Positions 1 to 6,127 of a DNA stretch of 7,585 nt are shown here, one piece after another. Each line of letters starts with the position of its first letter. Within the stretch, counting starts at the first letter, position 1. The DNA is taken from assembly GCA_937905855.1 (NCBI GenBank), contig CALCWU010000246.1, positions 1 through 7,585 on the forward strand, read 5' to 3'. The DNA comes from an uncultured Mollicutes bacterium (lineage in GTDB: Bacteria; Bacillota_I; Bacilli_A; Acholeplasmatales; Anaeroplasmataceae). The notes beneath the pieces are model-generated. The model saw only the letters and a program-made list of their open reading frames with translations, was not told the DNA's origin and ran no database searches. Position numbers and translations under genes: made by a program.

Positions 1-366
1 CTAATTGATACTGTAATTCGTATTGACAAATTACAAAAAGAAATCGTATCTGATTATAATGGCTGCATTACCTGCGAAACATCATTAGTTACAAATGCCA
101 ATAATACCATTCCCGTAGCATTTAAGGGATGTAGCGGTGAAATAACTGCAATTTTAGAATTACCAAATACTACAACACAATTCTTTAGAATTGAATCAGT
201 TCGTGAAAAAAGATTTGTTACACTTCGTTTGCTTGAAGCAACAACAGTAGCTGAAGAACAAACATTTGAAGCAACAAATCATACTTGTATCTTAGATTTA
301 AATTGTGTATGTCAAATTCAATGCTTTAGCCCAATTACAGTAGTAACATGTACGCAAAATCAATAA
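1..366 (+). CDS. CotY/CotZ-like spore coat protein, C-terminal part
   Basis: This frame is open from the first base of the window to a TAA at 364-366, giving 121 residues; the start lies outside the window. It is cysteine-rich: 8 Cys, at fragment residues 22, 25, 44, 96, 102, 104, 108 and 117. The block FFRIESVREKRFVTLRLLEA followed by the Cys cluster DLNCVCQIQCF resembles the C-terminal half of Bacillus CotY/CotZ (Spore-coat_CotZ family). Those proteins are disulfide-crosslinked crust or outer-coat proteins that assemble on the spore surface. The assignment rests on pattern resemblance from memory, not on a search. It implies a sporulating Bacillota and expression in the mother cell; the promoter is not in the window. 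A strong hairpin terminator follows one base after the stop. Alternative: another cysteine-rich surface protein of unknown role. Confidence 0.72.
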   Translation, partial: LIDTVIRIDKLQKEIVSDYNGCITCETSLVTNANNTIPVAFKGCSGEITAILELPNTTTQFFRIESVREKRFVTLRLLEATTVAEEQTFEATNHTCILDLNCVCQIQCFSPITVVTCTQNQ

Positions 367-397
367 AAAGGGTTGCGATTAATCGTAATCTTTTTTT
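367..397 (+). terminator. Rho-independent terminator of the coat protein gene
   Basis: Starting one base after the coat gene stop, 368-380 pairs with 381-393 (allowing a small TTAA loop), followed by T tract 391-397. Several pairs are G-U in the plus-strand RNA. They become A-C mismatches in the minus-strand RNA, so the hairpin works best for + strand transcription. The T tract overlaps the TAA stop (396-398) of the converging minus-strand gene, so the two genes meet tail to tail here. Confidence 0.8.
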
Positions 398-698
398 ATA
401 GTTTTAAAATATTAATATCTAAAATATCATCTAAAGAAACTAAATAGGTTTTATTATCCTCAGCATTAACTTTTATATTTTCTTCGTTTAATTCTTTAAC
501 AAAACCTTCGATTTTACCATTTTTAGTTATAATTTCACATAACACATTAATTCGATATAACATCATTGCCTTAATATCCTCGAGACGATATTTTTTTAAA
601 CTTCGTTTTTGATAACGACTATCAAAAATTTCTTGATTACTCATATTTTCGTTGTTTAATTTAAAAGAGTCGATAAACATTAAAGGATCATTTTTCAT
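396..698 (-). CDS. Uncharacterised 100-aa protein
   Basis: ATG at 698-696 is preceded by GGTGAT, 7 bases upstream, a reasonable Shine-Dalgarno; the stop is TAA. I do not recognise the family. The N-terminal half is basic and polar, with RYQKRSLKKYRLEDIKAMML around residues 29-48. The C-terminal half (about 50-98) reads as alternating beta strands with glycine turns: NVLCEIITKNGKIEGFVKEL, then IKVNAEDNKTYLVSLDDILD. That pattern suggests a small SH3/Sm-like beta barrel and faintly recalls the C-terminal part of YolD-like proteins, but the usual N-terminal YolD sequence is absent. No signal peptide or membrane segment is seen. The gene sits downstream of the SGNH-like gene on the same strand, behind a hairpin terminator. 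I could not identify a convincing sigma-A promoter in the 66-base gap, so it may depend on read-through or on another sigma factor. Confidence 0.65.
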   Translation of the reverse strand: MKNDPLMFIDSFKLNNENMSNQEIFDSRYQKRSLKKYRLEDIKAMMLYRINVLCEIITKNGKIEGFVKELNEENIKVNAEDNKTYLVSLDDILDINILKL

Positions 699-743
699 TA
701 TTAATCACCACTATATAAATATGCGCCACAAAAATATATATAA

Positions 744-772
744 CAAAACAATGTAGCATTTCTGCTACATTG
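744..772 (-). terminator. Terminator overlapping the stop of the SGNH-like gene
   Basis: A perfect 10-bp stem (749-758 with 763-772, 4-base loop) is followed on the minus strand by TTTTG. The stem contains the TAG stop codon (767-765) and the last two sense codons of the upstream gene. There is no T tract on the plus-strand side, so it serves minus-strand transcription. The U tail is short (four T), so termination may be partial and allow some read-through into the 100-aa gene. Confidence 0.7.
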
Positions 773-1283
773 CCATAAATAAATTATTTGCTATATCATT
801 TTGTCCTTTTATTGTATAAGCAACATTATAATAAACATCACTACTATTAACATATGTTATTCCATTTGCTAATGCTTGATACATTATTTCCTCATTAAAT
901 AATTTAAAATTAGAATTATTATCATTATGAGGTAAGCCAATAAAAATAGCCTTAATTTTATTAGCCTTACATATTTTAATAGTTTTATCTAAATTATTCT
1001 TGAATTCTTTAAAAGCATTTAAATCATTATTACAATTCATTGCTTCATTTTCCCCAATATTAATAACAATACATTTAAATTTAATCTTTAAGGCAATAAG
1101 CTTACTTAAGATATCTACAAGCATTTTTGAATTCATACTTTTACGTGAATAGTTAACTACTTCGTATTTATTACTTAGTTTATTAAAAAAAGAACTTGAT
1201 TTATAATTTAAAAGCTTATGATTTTCATCATATAACAATCCGCTCAGTATTCCTTCTCCAAATAATGAAATTTTATTTTTCAT
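765..1283 (-). CDS. SGNH/GDSL-hydrolase-like protein lacking catalytic residues
   Basis: 172 aa. The ATG at 1283 has an excellent Shine-Dalgarno, AAAGGTGA, 6 bases upstream. The pattern matches small SGNH-fold proteins of gut Bacillota: ISLFGEGILSG (residues 5-15) sits where block I FGDSIxxG belongs, VINIGENE (73-80) where block III GxND belongs, and IKAIFIGLP (110-118) is a core strand. The nucleophile position is Gly11 (GDS has become GEG) and block III keeps Asn79. The C-terminal block V has no His; the last His is residue 119. The family normally hydrolyses esters using a Ser-His-Asp set, so this copy is probably non-catalytic and may bind rather than cleave. No signal peptide is seen, so it is likely cytoplasmic. 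It has its own promoter, divergent from the DUF1836 gene, and ends inside a terminator stem. The fold assignment is by motif spacing only. Confidence 0.75.
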   Translation of the reverse strand: MKNKISLFGEGILSGLLYDENHKLLNYKSSSFFNKLSNKYEVVNYSRKSMNSKMLVDILSKLIALKIKFKCIVINIGENEAMNCNNDLNAFKEFKNNLDKTIKICKANKIKAIFIGLPHNDNNSNFKLFNEEIMYQALANGITYVNSSDVYYNVAYTIKGQNDIANNLFMAM

Positions 1284-1332
1284 GTTAAATCACCTTTACT
1301 TTCACATTGTTTAATCTAGTTTACAATACCAG

Positions 1333-1359
1333 TTTATAACATTTTAATCACATTGTCAA
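1333..1359 (-). promoter_or_regulatory. Promoter of the SGNH-like gene
   Basis: On the minus strand a perfect -35 TTGACA (1359-1354) is followed after 15 bases by an extended -10, TGTTATAAA, with the hexamer TATAAA at 1338-1333. A 17-base spacing to TAAACT (1336-1331) is an alternative. Transcription would start around 1326, giving a leader of about 40 bases before the ATG at 1283. Confidence 0.65.
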
Positions 1360-1377
1360 TAAGTTTTAAACAAATTA

Positions 1378-1406
1378 TTGTATTTTTTTATATTCTATGT
1401 TAAAAT
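1378..1406 (+). promoter_or_regulatory. Promoter of the DUF1836 gene
   Basis: TTGTAT (1378-1383), a 17-base spacer and TAAAAT (1401-1406), with an extended -10 TG at 1398-1399. The predicted start is near 1413, about 40 bases before the ATG at 1456. It diverges from the SGNH-like promoter: the two -35 boxes are 18 bases apart and face away from each other, so a regulator bound between them could affect both genes. Confidence 0.6.
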
Positions 1407-1455
1407 ATTGTTAATTATTCAAGATGTTTTAAAATAATAATAAAGGAATGTTAAT

Positions 1456-2046
1456 ATGGACGTAAATAAAACCCTAACAAATTGGTTAAATGAATTAAAT
1501 AATTTTGAATTACAGAATTATGAAAAGCTTCCTGATATTGATTTATACATGGATCAGGTAGTAACATATCTCGAAAAGCAATTAAAAATACTTGCAACAT
1601 CATCACTTGATAAGCAAATAACCTCATCAATGATTAATAATTATGTAAAAGGTGAAGTTATCAGTGCCCCTGTGTCAAAAAAATATAATCGTGAGCATTT
1701 ATCACTTATCGAAGAAATTTGTATTTTAAAACAAGTTTTGTCTATTGCCGAAATTAAAGAAATCATTCAAAATCGTTATAGCAATCAATCATATATTGAT
1801 GTATTTAATGAATTCAAAGATTTGCATTCTAAAGAAAACAAAGCGGCTGTTGAATATGCATTAAATGGTTTATCAAAAATACCTAACAATAATACAGAAG
1901 ATTTAACTAAGCTTTCCCTTGATTTAGCTTTAAAGGCAAATGCTTATATTACTATATCAAAAAGAATTTTATTTTTAACAAAGCTATTTTTAAATCAAGA
2001 TAAGGAAAACGAGAAAAAGAAAGAAAAAGAGAAGGAATCAGAATAA
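1456..2046 (+). CDS. DUF1836 family protein
   Basis: 196 aa. The ATG is preceded by AAAGGA at 1442-1447, 8 bases upstream. I recognise DUF1836 from PDIDLYMDQV (residues 26-35), ITSSMINNYVK (55-65), APVSKKYNREHL (71-82) and KQVLSIAEIKEII (92-104). The family is uncharacterised in low-GC Bacillota. The arrangement 'MINNYVKxxxI-xxPxxKKYxxEHL-xxLxxIxxLKxVLSIxEI' resembles the winged-helix HTH of MerR regulators, so a DNA-binding role is plausible; that is inference. The C-terminal third is helical and ends in a Lys/Glu tail (about residues 182-196). The last codons of that tail are also the left arm of the shared bidirectional terminator, so the tail sequence may be constrained by RNA structure. 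The gene converges on the RluA-type gene with a 9-base overlap. No membrane segment or signal peptide is convincing. Confidence 0.85.
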   Translation: MDVNKTLTNWLNELNNFELQNYEKLPDIDLYMDQVVTYLEKQLKILATSSLDKQITSSMINNYVKGEVISAPVSKKYNREHLSLIEEICILKQVLSIAEIKEIIQNRYSNQSYIDVFNEFKDLHSKENKAAVEYALNGLSKIPNNNTEDLTKLSLDLALKANAYITISKRILFLTKLFLNQDKENEKKKEKEKESE

Positions 2047-2063
2047 TTGATTCCTTCTCTTTT
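2025..2063. terminator. Bidirectional terminator shared by convergent genes
   Basis: A perfect 16-bp stem (2025-2040 with 2048-2063) with a 7-base loop. T-rich sequence follows in both directions: TTTT at 2060-2063 on the + strand, and on the minus strand the complement of the A-rich run 2012-2028. The left arm carries the end of the DUF1836 coding sequence and the TGA stop of the RluA-type gene (2040-2038). The DUF1836 stop TAA (2044-2046) is in the loop. One element therefore ends both transcripts and both reading frames. Confidence 0.9.
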
Positions 2064-2685
2064 CATAATTAAATGTTAAAATTTCTTTAGATATAGGATG
2101 AGGAAATGAAAGACTGTAGCAATCTAAATAATAATGACAATTTATCTTTGACCCATATTTATTATCACCAACCAGTGGATGACCAATATATGCCATTTGG
2201 CATCTAATTTGATGAAATCTACCTGTTTTTAGGCTGACATCAATTAGTGATGAATTCACACCTTTATATTTTAACGTTTTAATAGGTTTGTAATCCAAAA
2301 TGGCGAGTTTGCCATTCTTATTCACATAACTTTTTTTTTCATTTTCATCCTTAAGCAAATAATTAGTTAATGTTTTAGCTTCTACTATTCCTTCAACTAT
2401 AGCATAATATTTCTTTTTAAATTCTCCATTTTGCATTGAAAGAGCTAAACGAGCTGCAGCTTTTGAGGTTCTTGCATAAACCATTACCCCACTTGTATTA
2501 TAGTCAAGCCTATGAACTAATCCTAAATACACATCTCCAGGCTTATTATACTTCTCTTTTATGTATTTTTTTAAGATAGTAAGCATATCAATCCTATTTG
2601 AAGAGTCAGCTTGAGAAAGTACCTCAATAGGCTTATAAACTACTAATAAATGATTATCTTCATATAATATTTCTGGATTCATCAT
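2038..2685 (-). CDS. RluA-family pseudouridine synthase
   Basis: 215 aa. Enzymes of this family isomerise specific uridines in rRNA or tRNA to pseudouridine. The catalytic motif HRLDYNTSG is present at residues 58-66 with the nucleophile Asp61, and the second signature, LKTGRFHQIRCQM followed by HPLVGDNKYG, at about 152-178. No N-terminal S4 domain precedes the catalytic domain. This short form resembles RluA or TruC in size rather than RluD or RluC (about 300 aa), so the target site cannot be assigned. The ATG (2685-2683) overlaps the TGA of the upstream LysR gene as ATGA. A GAGG Shine-Dalgarno lies inside the end of lysR, so translation is probably coupled. A second ATG follows immediately and is an alternative start. 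No promoter is seen within the upstream coding sequence, so it is probably transcribed from the LysR promoter. Confidence 0.92.
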   Translation of the reverse strand: MMNPEILYEDNHLLVVYKPIEVLSQADSSNRIDMLTILKKYIKEKYNKPGDVYLGLVHRLDYNTSGVMVYARTSKAAARLALSMQNGEFKKKYYAIVEGIVEAKTLTNYLLKDENEKKSYVNKNGKLAILDYKPIKTLKYKGVNSSLIDVSLKTGRFHQIRCQMAYIGHPLVGDNKYGSKINCHYYLDCYSLSFPHPISKEILTFNYEKRRNQLF

Positions 2686-3575
2686 TTTTCCTCGCTATAT
2701 ATCGCTTTTATTTCATTTGCAACATTGATAATTTGTTTTTCGATTAGTGAATCATTACTCCAAATCATATTAATATCCTGATTAAATTTATTATTTTCAA
2801 AATTCAAAGTATAGATTTTTTTATCTTTCAAGTCATTTTCAATATAATCATCATAAATTAGAGCTAAGCCAATACCATTAATAACTAAATCCTTAACCAT
2901 TTTGGCATCATTAATTTTAAGTACATTTGGTAAAGTCTCAATGCTTAAATTATCTTTCTTTAAGGCTAGTTCAAGTAAATCATTAGATCCTGATTCTAAA
3001 TTTGTAATAATTGTTTCCTTTTGTAATTGCTCAAAATTGATTTTTTGTTTATGTGATAATGAATGACCAAAGCCAACACATATTGAAGCTGCTAAAGAAA
3101 ATAGCAGCTTACCATTAAATAATGTTTGATCATAATTATTATCAATAATGGCAAAATCTATTTCCCCATTATGAATTGCATCTACTATCTCATTATGATT
3201 CAATATATTCATTATTATTTTATCCATAGGATGATTTTTCATCCAAGTAATTAGAACCCTATTCATAATGACTGAAGCAACCTGATTAGTTGTCGCAAAT
3301 TTCAAGATATGAGTAGTACTTGCTTCCTTTTCAAGTGCTTGCTTTAGTTGATTGTCCATTAACTCGCATTTTTGAGCATATTCATATATTATTTGACCAG
3401 CAACTGACAGTCTAAAGGTTTTTGTATTAGAAAAAAGTTTAATATTGTTATCTTTTTCAAGAGATTTAATATGATGTGTAACTGCTGGCTGAGTTATATA
3501 TAATGCTTGAGCGGTTTTAGTATAGCTTTTAGTTCTCACGAGCTCTAAAAAAGTAATTAAGCGTGTATCCATCAT
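2682..3575 (-). CDS. LysR-type transcriptional regulator
   Basis: 297 aa, typical family length. The N-terminal winged HTH spans about residues 1-60, with SYTKTAQALYITQPAVTHHI at 17-36 and LSVAGQIIYEYAQ at 56-68. An effector-binding periplasmic-binding-protein-like domain follows from about 89 to the end (INMIWSNDS near 274-282). The family acts as cytoplasmic tetramers that sense a small metabolite. The recognition helix resembles the CysL/YwfK group, but the ligand cannot be read from sequence. The first of two adjacent ATGs (3575-3573) is chosen; AAAGGAG (3593-3587) lies 11 bases upstream. The gene has its own promoter just beyond the lon terminator and is coupled by an ATGA overlap to a pseudouridine synthase gene. 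LysR genes are more usually divergent from a metabolic target, and no such target lies next to this one. Autoregulation is likely for the family but no clear T-N11-A box stands out in this AT-rich DNA. Confidence 0.93.
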   Translation of the reverse strand: MMDTRLITFLELVRTKSYTKTAQALYITQPAVTHHIKSLEKDNNIKLFSNTKTFRLSVAGQIIYEYAQKCELMDNQLKQALEKEASTTHILKFATTNQVASVIMNRVLITWMKNHPMDKIIMNILNHNEIVDAIHNGEIDFAIIDNNYDQTLFNGKLLFSLAASICVGFGHSLSHKQKINFEQLQKETIITNLESGSNDLLELALKKDNLSIETLPNVLKINDAKMVKDLVINGIGLALIYDDYIENDLKDKKIYTLNFENNKFNQDINMIWSNDSLIEKQIINVANEIKAIYSEEK

Positions 3576-3629
3576 ATTTATTTCATCTCCTTTTTACTAA
3601 TTTATAGATATTTAAAAAATGATAAATAT

Positions 3630-3658
3630 ATTTTATAACATTTTATAATAAATTTCAA
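3630..3658 (-). promoter_or_regulatory. Promoter of the lysR-rluA-type operon
   Basis: On the minus strand TTGAAA (3658-3653), a 17-base spacer and TAAAAT (3635-3630). An overlapping extended -10, TGTTATAAA, at 15-base spacing is an alternative. The start would be near 3623, giving a leader of about 48 bases. The -35 begins only a few bases after the lon terminator, so terminator tail and promoter are packed together. Confidence 0.6.
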
Positions 3659-3660
3659 TA

Positions 3661-3688
3661 TAAAAGGTGATGACTTTTATCATCACCT
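3661..3688 (-). terminator. Terminator downstream of lon
   Basis: A perfect 9-bp stem (3665-3673 with 3680-3688, 6-base loop) lies 5 bases after the lon TAA stop. The T tract on the minus strand is short (TTTTATATT), so termination may be incomplete. Read-through would enter lysR. Confidence 0.7.
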
Positions 3689-3693
3689 CAATA

Positions 3694-5955
3694 TTATTTT
3701 ATAATTGCATAGTCCAAAACTTCGCCTACATTAGCAACTGGGATAATTTTTAATAACTTTTTAACCTCATCTGGAACATCATCAAGGTCTCTTTCATTGT
3801 CCTTAGGAATTAAAATTGTTTTTAACCCACTTCTAAGAGCAGCAATAGACTTTTCCCTTAATCCACCAATTGGTAATACCTGACCTCTAAGTGTAACCTC
3901 TCCAGTCATTCCAATATGTGAATCAACAGGCTTACCACTTAAAGCACTAACAATAGCTGTAGTAAGAGTAACTCCGGCAGAAGGTCCATCCTTTGGAACA
4001 GCACCCTCAGGCACATGGATATGAATATCATTTTCATTAAATCTATCCATAGGTATTCCATATTCAGCAGCATGAGATTTCACATATGATAAAGCAGTTT
4101 GCGCACTTTCCTTCATCACATCGCCAAGCTTTCCAGTTAAAACTAATCCGCCCTTGCCCTTGTAATAGGTAACCTCTATATCAAGGGTATCACCGCCAAA
4201 TTGAGTATAAGCAAGACCTGTTACAATACCTACCTGATTTTCAGGACGAGAAACATTATTGAAAAATCTAGGCTTTCCTAAATAATTGGCTAAATTCTCC
4301 TTAGTAATAACAGTGCTTTCTGTTTTATTAATTAAAATATCCTTTACTGTTTTACGACATATTGTAGCAATCAAACGATTTAATTCACGTACACCAGCTT
4401 CTCTAGTGTAATTTCTAATTATTTCATACATTGCTTCTTCTTCAATTTTTAATTGTGAATCACTTAAGCCATGATCAGTAAGCTCACGAGGTAATAAATG
4501 CTTATAAGCTATATTGAACTTTTCAAATTCAGTATAACTGCTTAATTCAATAATTTCCATACGATCACGTAATGGAGCTGGAATATCCTCTAAAGAATTG
4601 GCAGTAGTTATAAACATAACCTGAGACAAATCATATGGCTCCTCAAGATAATTATCTGAAAAATTATTATTTTGTTCAGGATCTAAAACCTCAAGCATAG
4701 CAGCTGCTGGATCGCCACGATAATCAGAAGCCATTTTATCAATTTCATCTAATAGGAAAACTGGGTTAACAGTTTTTGCTTCAAGCATACCTTTAATAAT
4801 TCTACCAGGCATAGCTCCTATATAAGTTCTTCTATGACCTCTAATTTCAGCCTCATCGCGTACACCACCAAGAGATTGCTTTATAAACTTTCTACCAAGA
4901 GCGTCAGCTATACTCTTTCCGAGTGAAGTTTTTCCAACTCCAGGTGGCCCTACAAAACACAAAATTGTATGCGGATTACAATTAGTCATAATCTTAACAG
5001 CTAAATATTCAACAATACGTTCCTTAACCTTTTCAAGTCCATAATGACGTGAATCAAGCTTCATCGAAACATCCTTAAGATCATTATTATCTACACTTGC
5101 TTGATTTCCCCAAGGCAAGTTAACCAAGGTTTCAATATAAGTACGCATTATACCAGATTCAGCCATTTGATTAGATGTTGAAGCATATCTTGATAATTCC
5201 TGACGAGCCTTTTCCTTAGTTCTTTCTGGCATTTGGCTTTCTTCAATCTTCTTACGGAATTCCTCAACCTCTTCATCCTGACGAGCTTTATCACCTAGTT
5301 CATTTTGAATAGCCTTCATTTTTTCACGAAGATAATATTCCTTTTGTGATTGATCAATAGATTTTTTTACCTCTTGATTAATTTTATCTTCCAAATCAGT
5401 TAATTCTTTATTTAACTCGAAATCCTCAAGTAAATATTTCAAACGATTACAAACATCAAGTTCTGAAAGATATTTATACTTATCAACGTCGCCACGTAAT
5501 CTAAAAGCAATTACATCCGATAAAACATCAGCTGAGGCACCATTACGAATGGTTTGAAGAATCTCATCCGCACTCGAAACAAAATTATTGTAATTTTTTG
5601 AGAACGATTCCATAACATTCTTCATCAAAATAGCTTCACGCTCTGGTGATGAAGATAATGTAATACACTTCTCATAATTGCATACAAAATAAGGATTTAC
5701 AGATTCATAATTCAAAACATTTATTCTATCAGTTACTTTAAATTTCACCTTATAATTATTATTAGGCAAACGTAATTTCAATATTATTTTAGCCAAAACG
5801 CCAATAGGTTGTAGGTCATTTTCAGTTATGTCATCATTTTGAGAGTTCTTTTGAATCAATAACAAAATATTATTTGAATACATACTTTCAGCAGCATCTA
5901 ATGCTTGAACTGATGGCTCTCTTCCAATTTCAATTCTAAATTCATTATTTGGCAA
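3694..5955 (-). CDS. lon: ATP-dependent Lon protease (LonA), N-terminus interrupted
   Basis: 753 aa from the TTG at 5955, or about 770 if the conserved upstream frame is counted; LonA is usually 770-800. It degrades damaged and regulatory proteins in the cytoplasm as a hexamer. Numbered from TTG 5955: the LonN domain comes first, a coiled-coil region with KEYYLREKMKAIQNELGDKA (205-224), Walker A GPPGVGKT (336-343), Walker B VFLLDEID (399-406), arginine-rich EIRGHRRTYIGAMPGR (370-385), and the protease domain with catalytic Ser659 in PKDGPSAG and Lys702 in GGLREK. The 43-residue Ser-Lys spacing matches E. coli. The same frame continues upstream of 5955 as KVVLPAIAVRGIVP, the expected first strand of LonN, up to a TAA at 6009-6007. 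That stretch has no ATG, GTG or TTG. The good Shine-Dalgarno and ATG at 6007 are one base out of frame. A one-base insertion near 6004 (real or a sequencing error) or a non-AUG start would explain this. ATPase and protease residues are intact. Confidence 0.95.
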   Translation of the reverse strand: MPNNEFRIEIGREPSVQALDAAESMYSNNILLLIQKNSQNDDITENDLQPIGVLAKIILKLRLPNNNYKVKFKVTDRINVLNYESVNPYFVCNYEKCITLSSSPEREAILMKNVMESFSKNYNNFVSSADEILQTIRNGASADVLSDVIAFRLRGDVDKYKYLSELDVCNRLKYLLEDFELNKELTDLEDKINQEVKKSIDQSQKEYYLREKMKAIQNELGDKARQDEEVEEFRKKIEESQMPERTKEKARQELSRYASTSNQMAESGIMRTYIETLVNLPWGNQASVDNNDLKDVSMKLDSRHYGLEKVKERIVEYLAVKIMTNCNPHTILCFVGPPGVGKTSLGKSIADALGRKFIKQSLGGVRDEAEIRGHRRTYIGAMPGRIIKGMLEAKTVNPVFLLDEIDKMASDYRGDPAAAMLEVLDPEQNNNFSDNYLEEPYDLSQVMFITTANSLEDIPAPLRDRMEIIELSSYTEFEKFNIAYKHLLPRELTDHGLSDSQLKIEEEAMYEIIRNYTREAGVRELNRLIATICRKTVKDILINKTESTVITKENLANYLGKPRFFNNVSRPENQVGIVTGLAYTQFGGDTLDIEVTYYKGKGGLVLTGKLGDVMKESAQTALSYVKSHAAEYGIPMDRFNENDIHIHVPEGAVPKDGPSAGVTLTTAIVSALSGKPVDSHIGMTGEVTLRGQVLPIGGLREKSIAALRSGLKTILIPKDNERDLDDVPDEVKKLLKIIPVANVGEVLDYAIIK

Positions 5956-6007
5956 TGGTACTATCCCACGAACAGCAATCGCCGGTAAAACTACTTTTGT
6001 CGTCCAT
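5945..6007 (-). other. Out-of-frame start and 20-codon overlapping ORF at the lon 5' end
   Basis: AGAGGTG (6020-6014) sits 6 bases before ATG 6007-6005, the best translation start signal in front of lon. The ATG frame runs only 20 codons to a TAA at 5947-5945 and does not resemble Lon. Skipping the single G at 6004 gives ATG-ACG-ACA-AAA-GTA, that is M-T-T-K-V-V-L-P-A, which joins the Lon N-terminus perfectly. If the sequence is correct, this short ORF overlaps the TTG start at 5955 by 11 bases and could couple to it or suppress it. If not, it is an indel artefact. Confidence 0.6.
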
Positions 6008-6034
6008 TATAAACACCTCTTTCCGACTACGATT

Positions 6035-6063
6035 ATAATACACCATTTTTGGCACTTTTGCAA
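6035..6063 (-). promoter_or_regulatory. Promoter of lon
   Basis: On the minus strand TTGCAA (6063-6058), a 17-base spacer and TATTAT (6040-6035). An overlapping TATAAT (6037-6032) would have a 20-base spacing. The predicted start near 6028 leaves about 20 bases of leader before the ATG at 6007. A-rich DNA upstream (about 6080-6103) could act as an UP element. The inverted repeat at 6045-6079 surrounds the -35 box. Confidence 0.6.
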
Positions 6064-6079
6064 GTAGTTTGCCAAAAAT
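6045..6079. repeat. 10-bp inverted repeat around the lon -35 box, candidate operator
   Basis: ATTTTTGGCA (6045-6054) and TGCCAAAAAT (6070-6079) are perfect inverted copies, 15 bases apart, with centres about 25 bp (2.4 helical turns) apart. One arm is in the -10/-35 spacer and the other upstream of the -35, with TTGCAA between them. The element lies upstream of the predicted start, so it would act as DNA rather than as leader RNA. On the minus strand it can also be read as three similar units, GGCAAA, TGCAAA and GCCAAA, spaced 11 and 9 bases, which weakly recalls tandem CtsR heptads. The match to the CtsR consensus (GGTCAAA repeats spaced by 3) is imperfect. Confidence 0.6.
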
Positions 6080-6103
6080 ATTTTTTTGTTTTTTAAATAT
6101 TTG

Positions 6104-6127
6104 AAAAAAGTCCTCAAAAGAGGACTT
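6104..6127 (-). terminator. Rho-independent terminator of tig
   Basis: An 8-bp perfect stem (6108-6115 with 6120-6127) with a four-base loop, followed on the minus strand by six T (6109-6104). It lies 11 bases after the tig stop and separates tig from the lon promoter, so the two genes are separate transcription units apart from read-through. Confidence 0.85.

Noticed and set aside
699..745. Sporulation-type sigma-K/E promoter for the 100-aa gene (GCATATTTATA)
   Set aside because: The CATAnnnTA spacing is off by one base and no matching -35 is seen in this AT-rich gap.
3600..3650. TTATAA and AAATATATTT palindromes as LysR binding boxes
   Set aside because: Such palindromes are expected by chance at this A+T content and no distinct T-N11-A motif stands out.
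6045..6079. Firm call of a CtsR operator at lon
   Set aside because: The units match GGTCAAA only in part and are spaced 11 and 9 rather than a regular 10, so it is kept as an unnamed inverted repeat.
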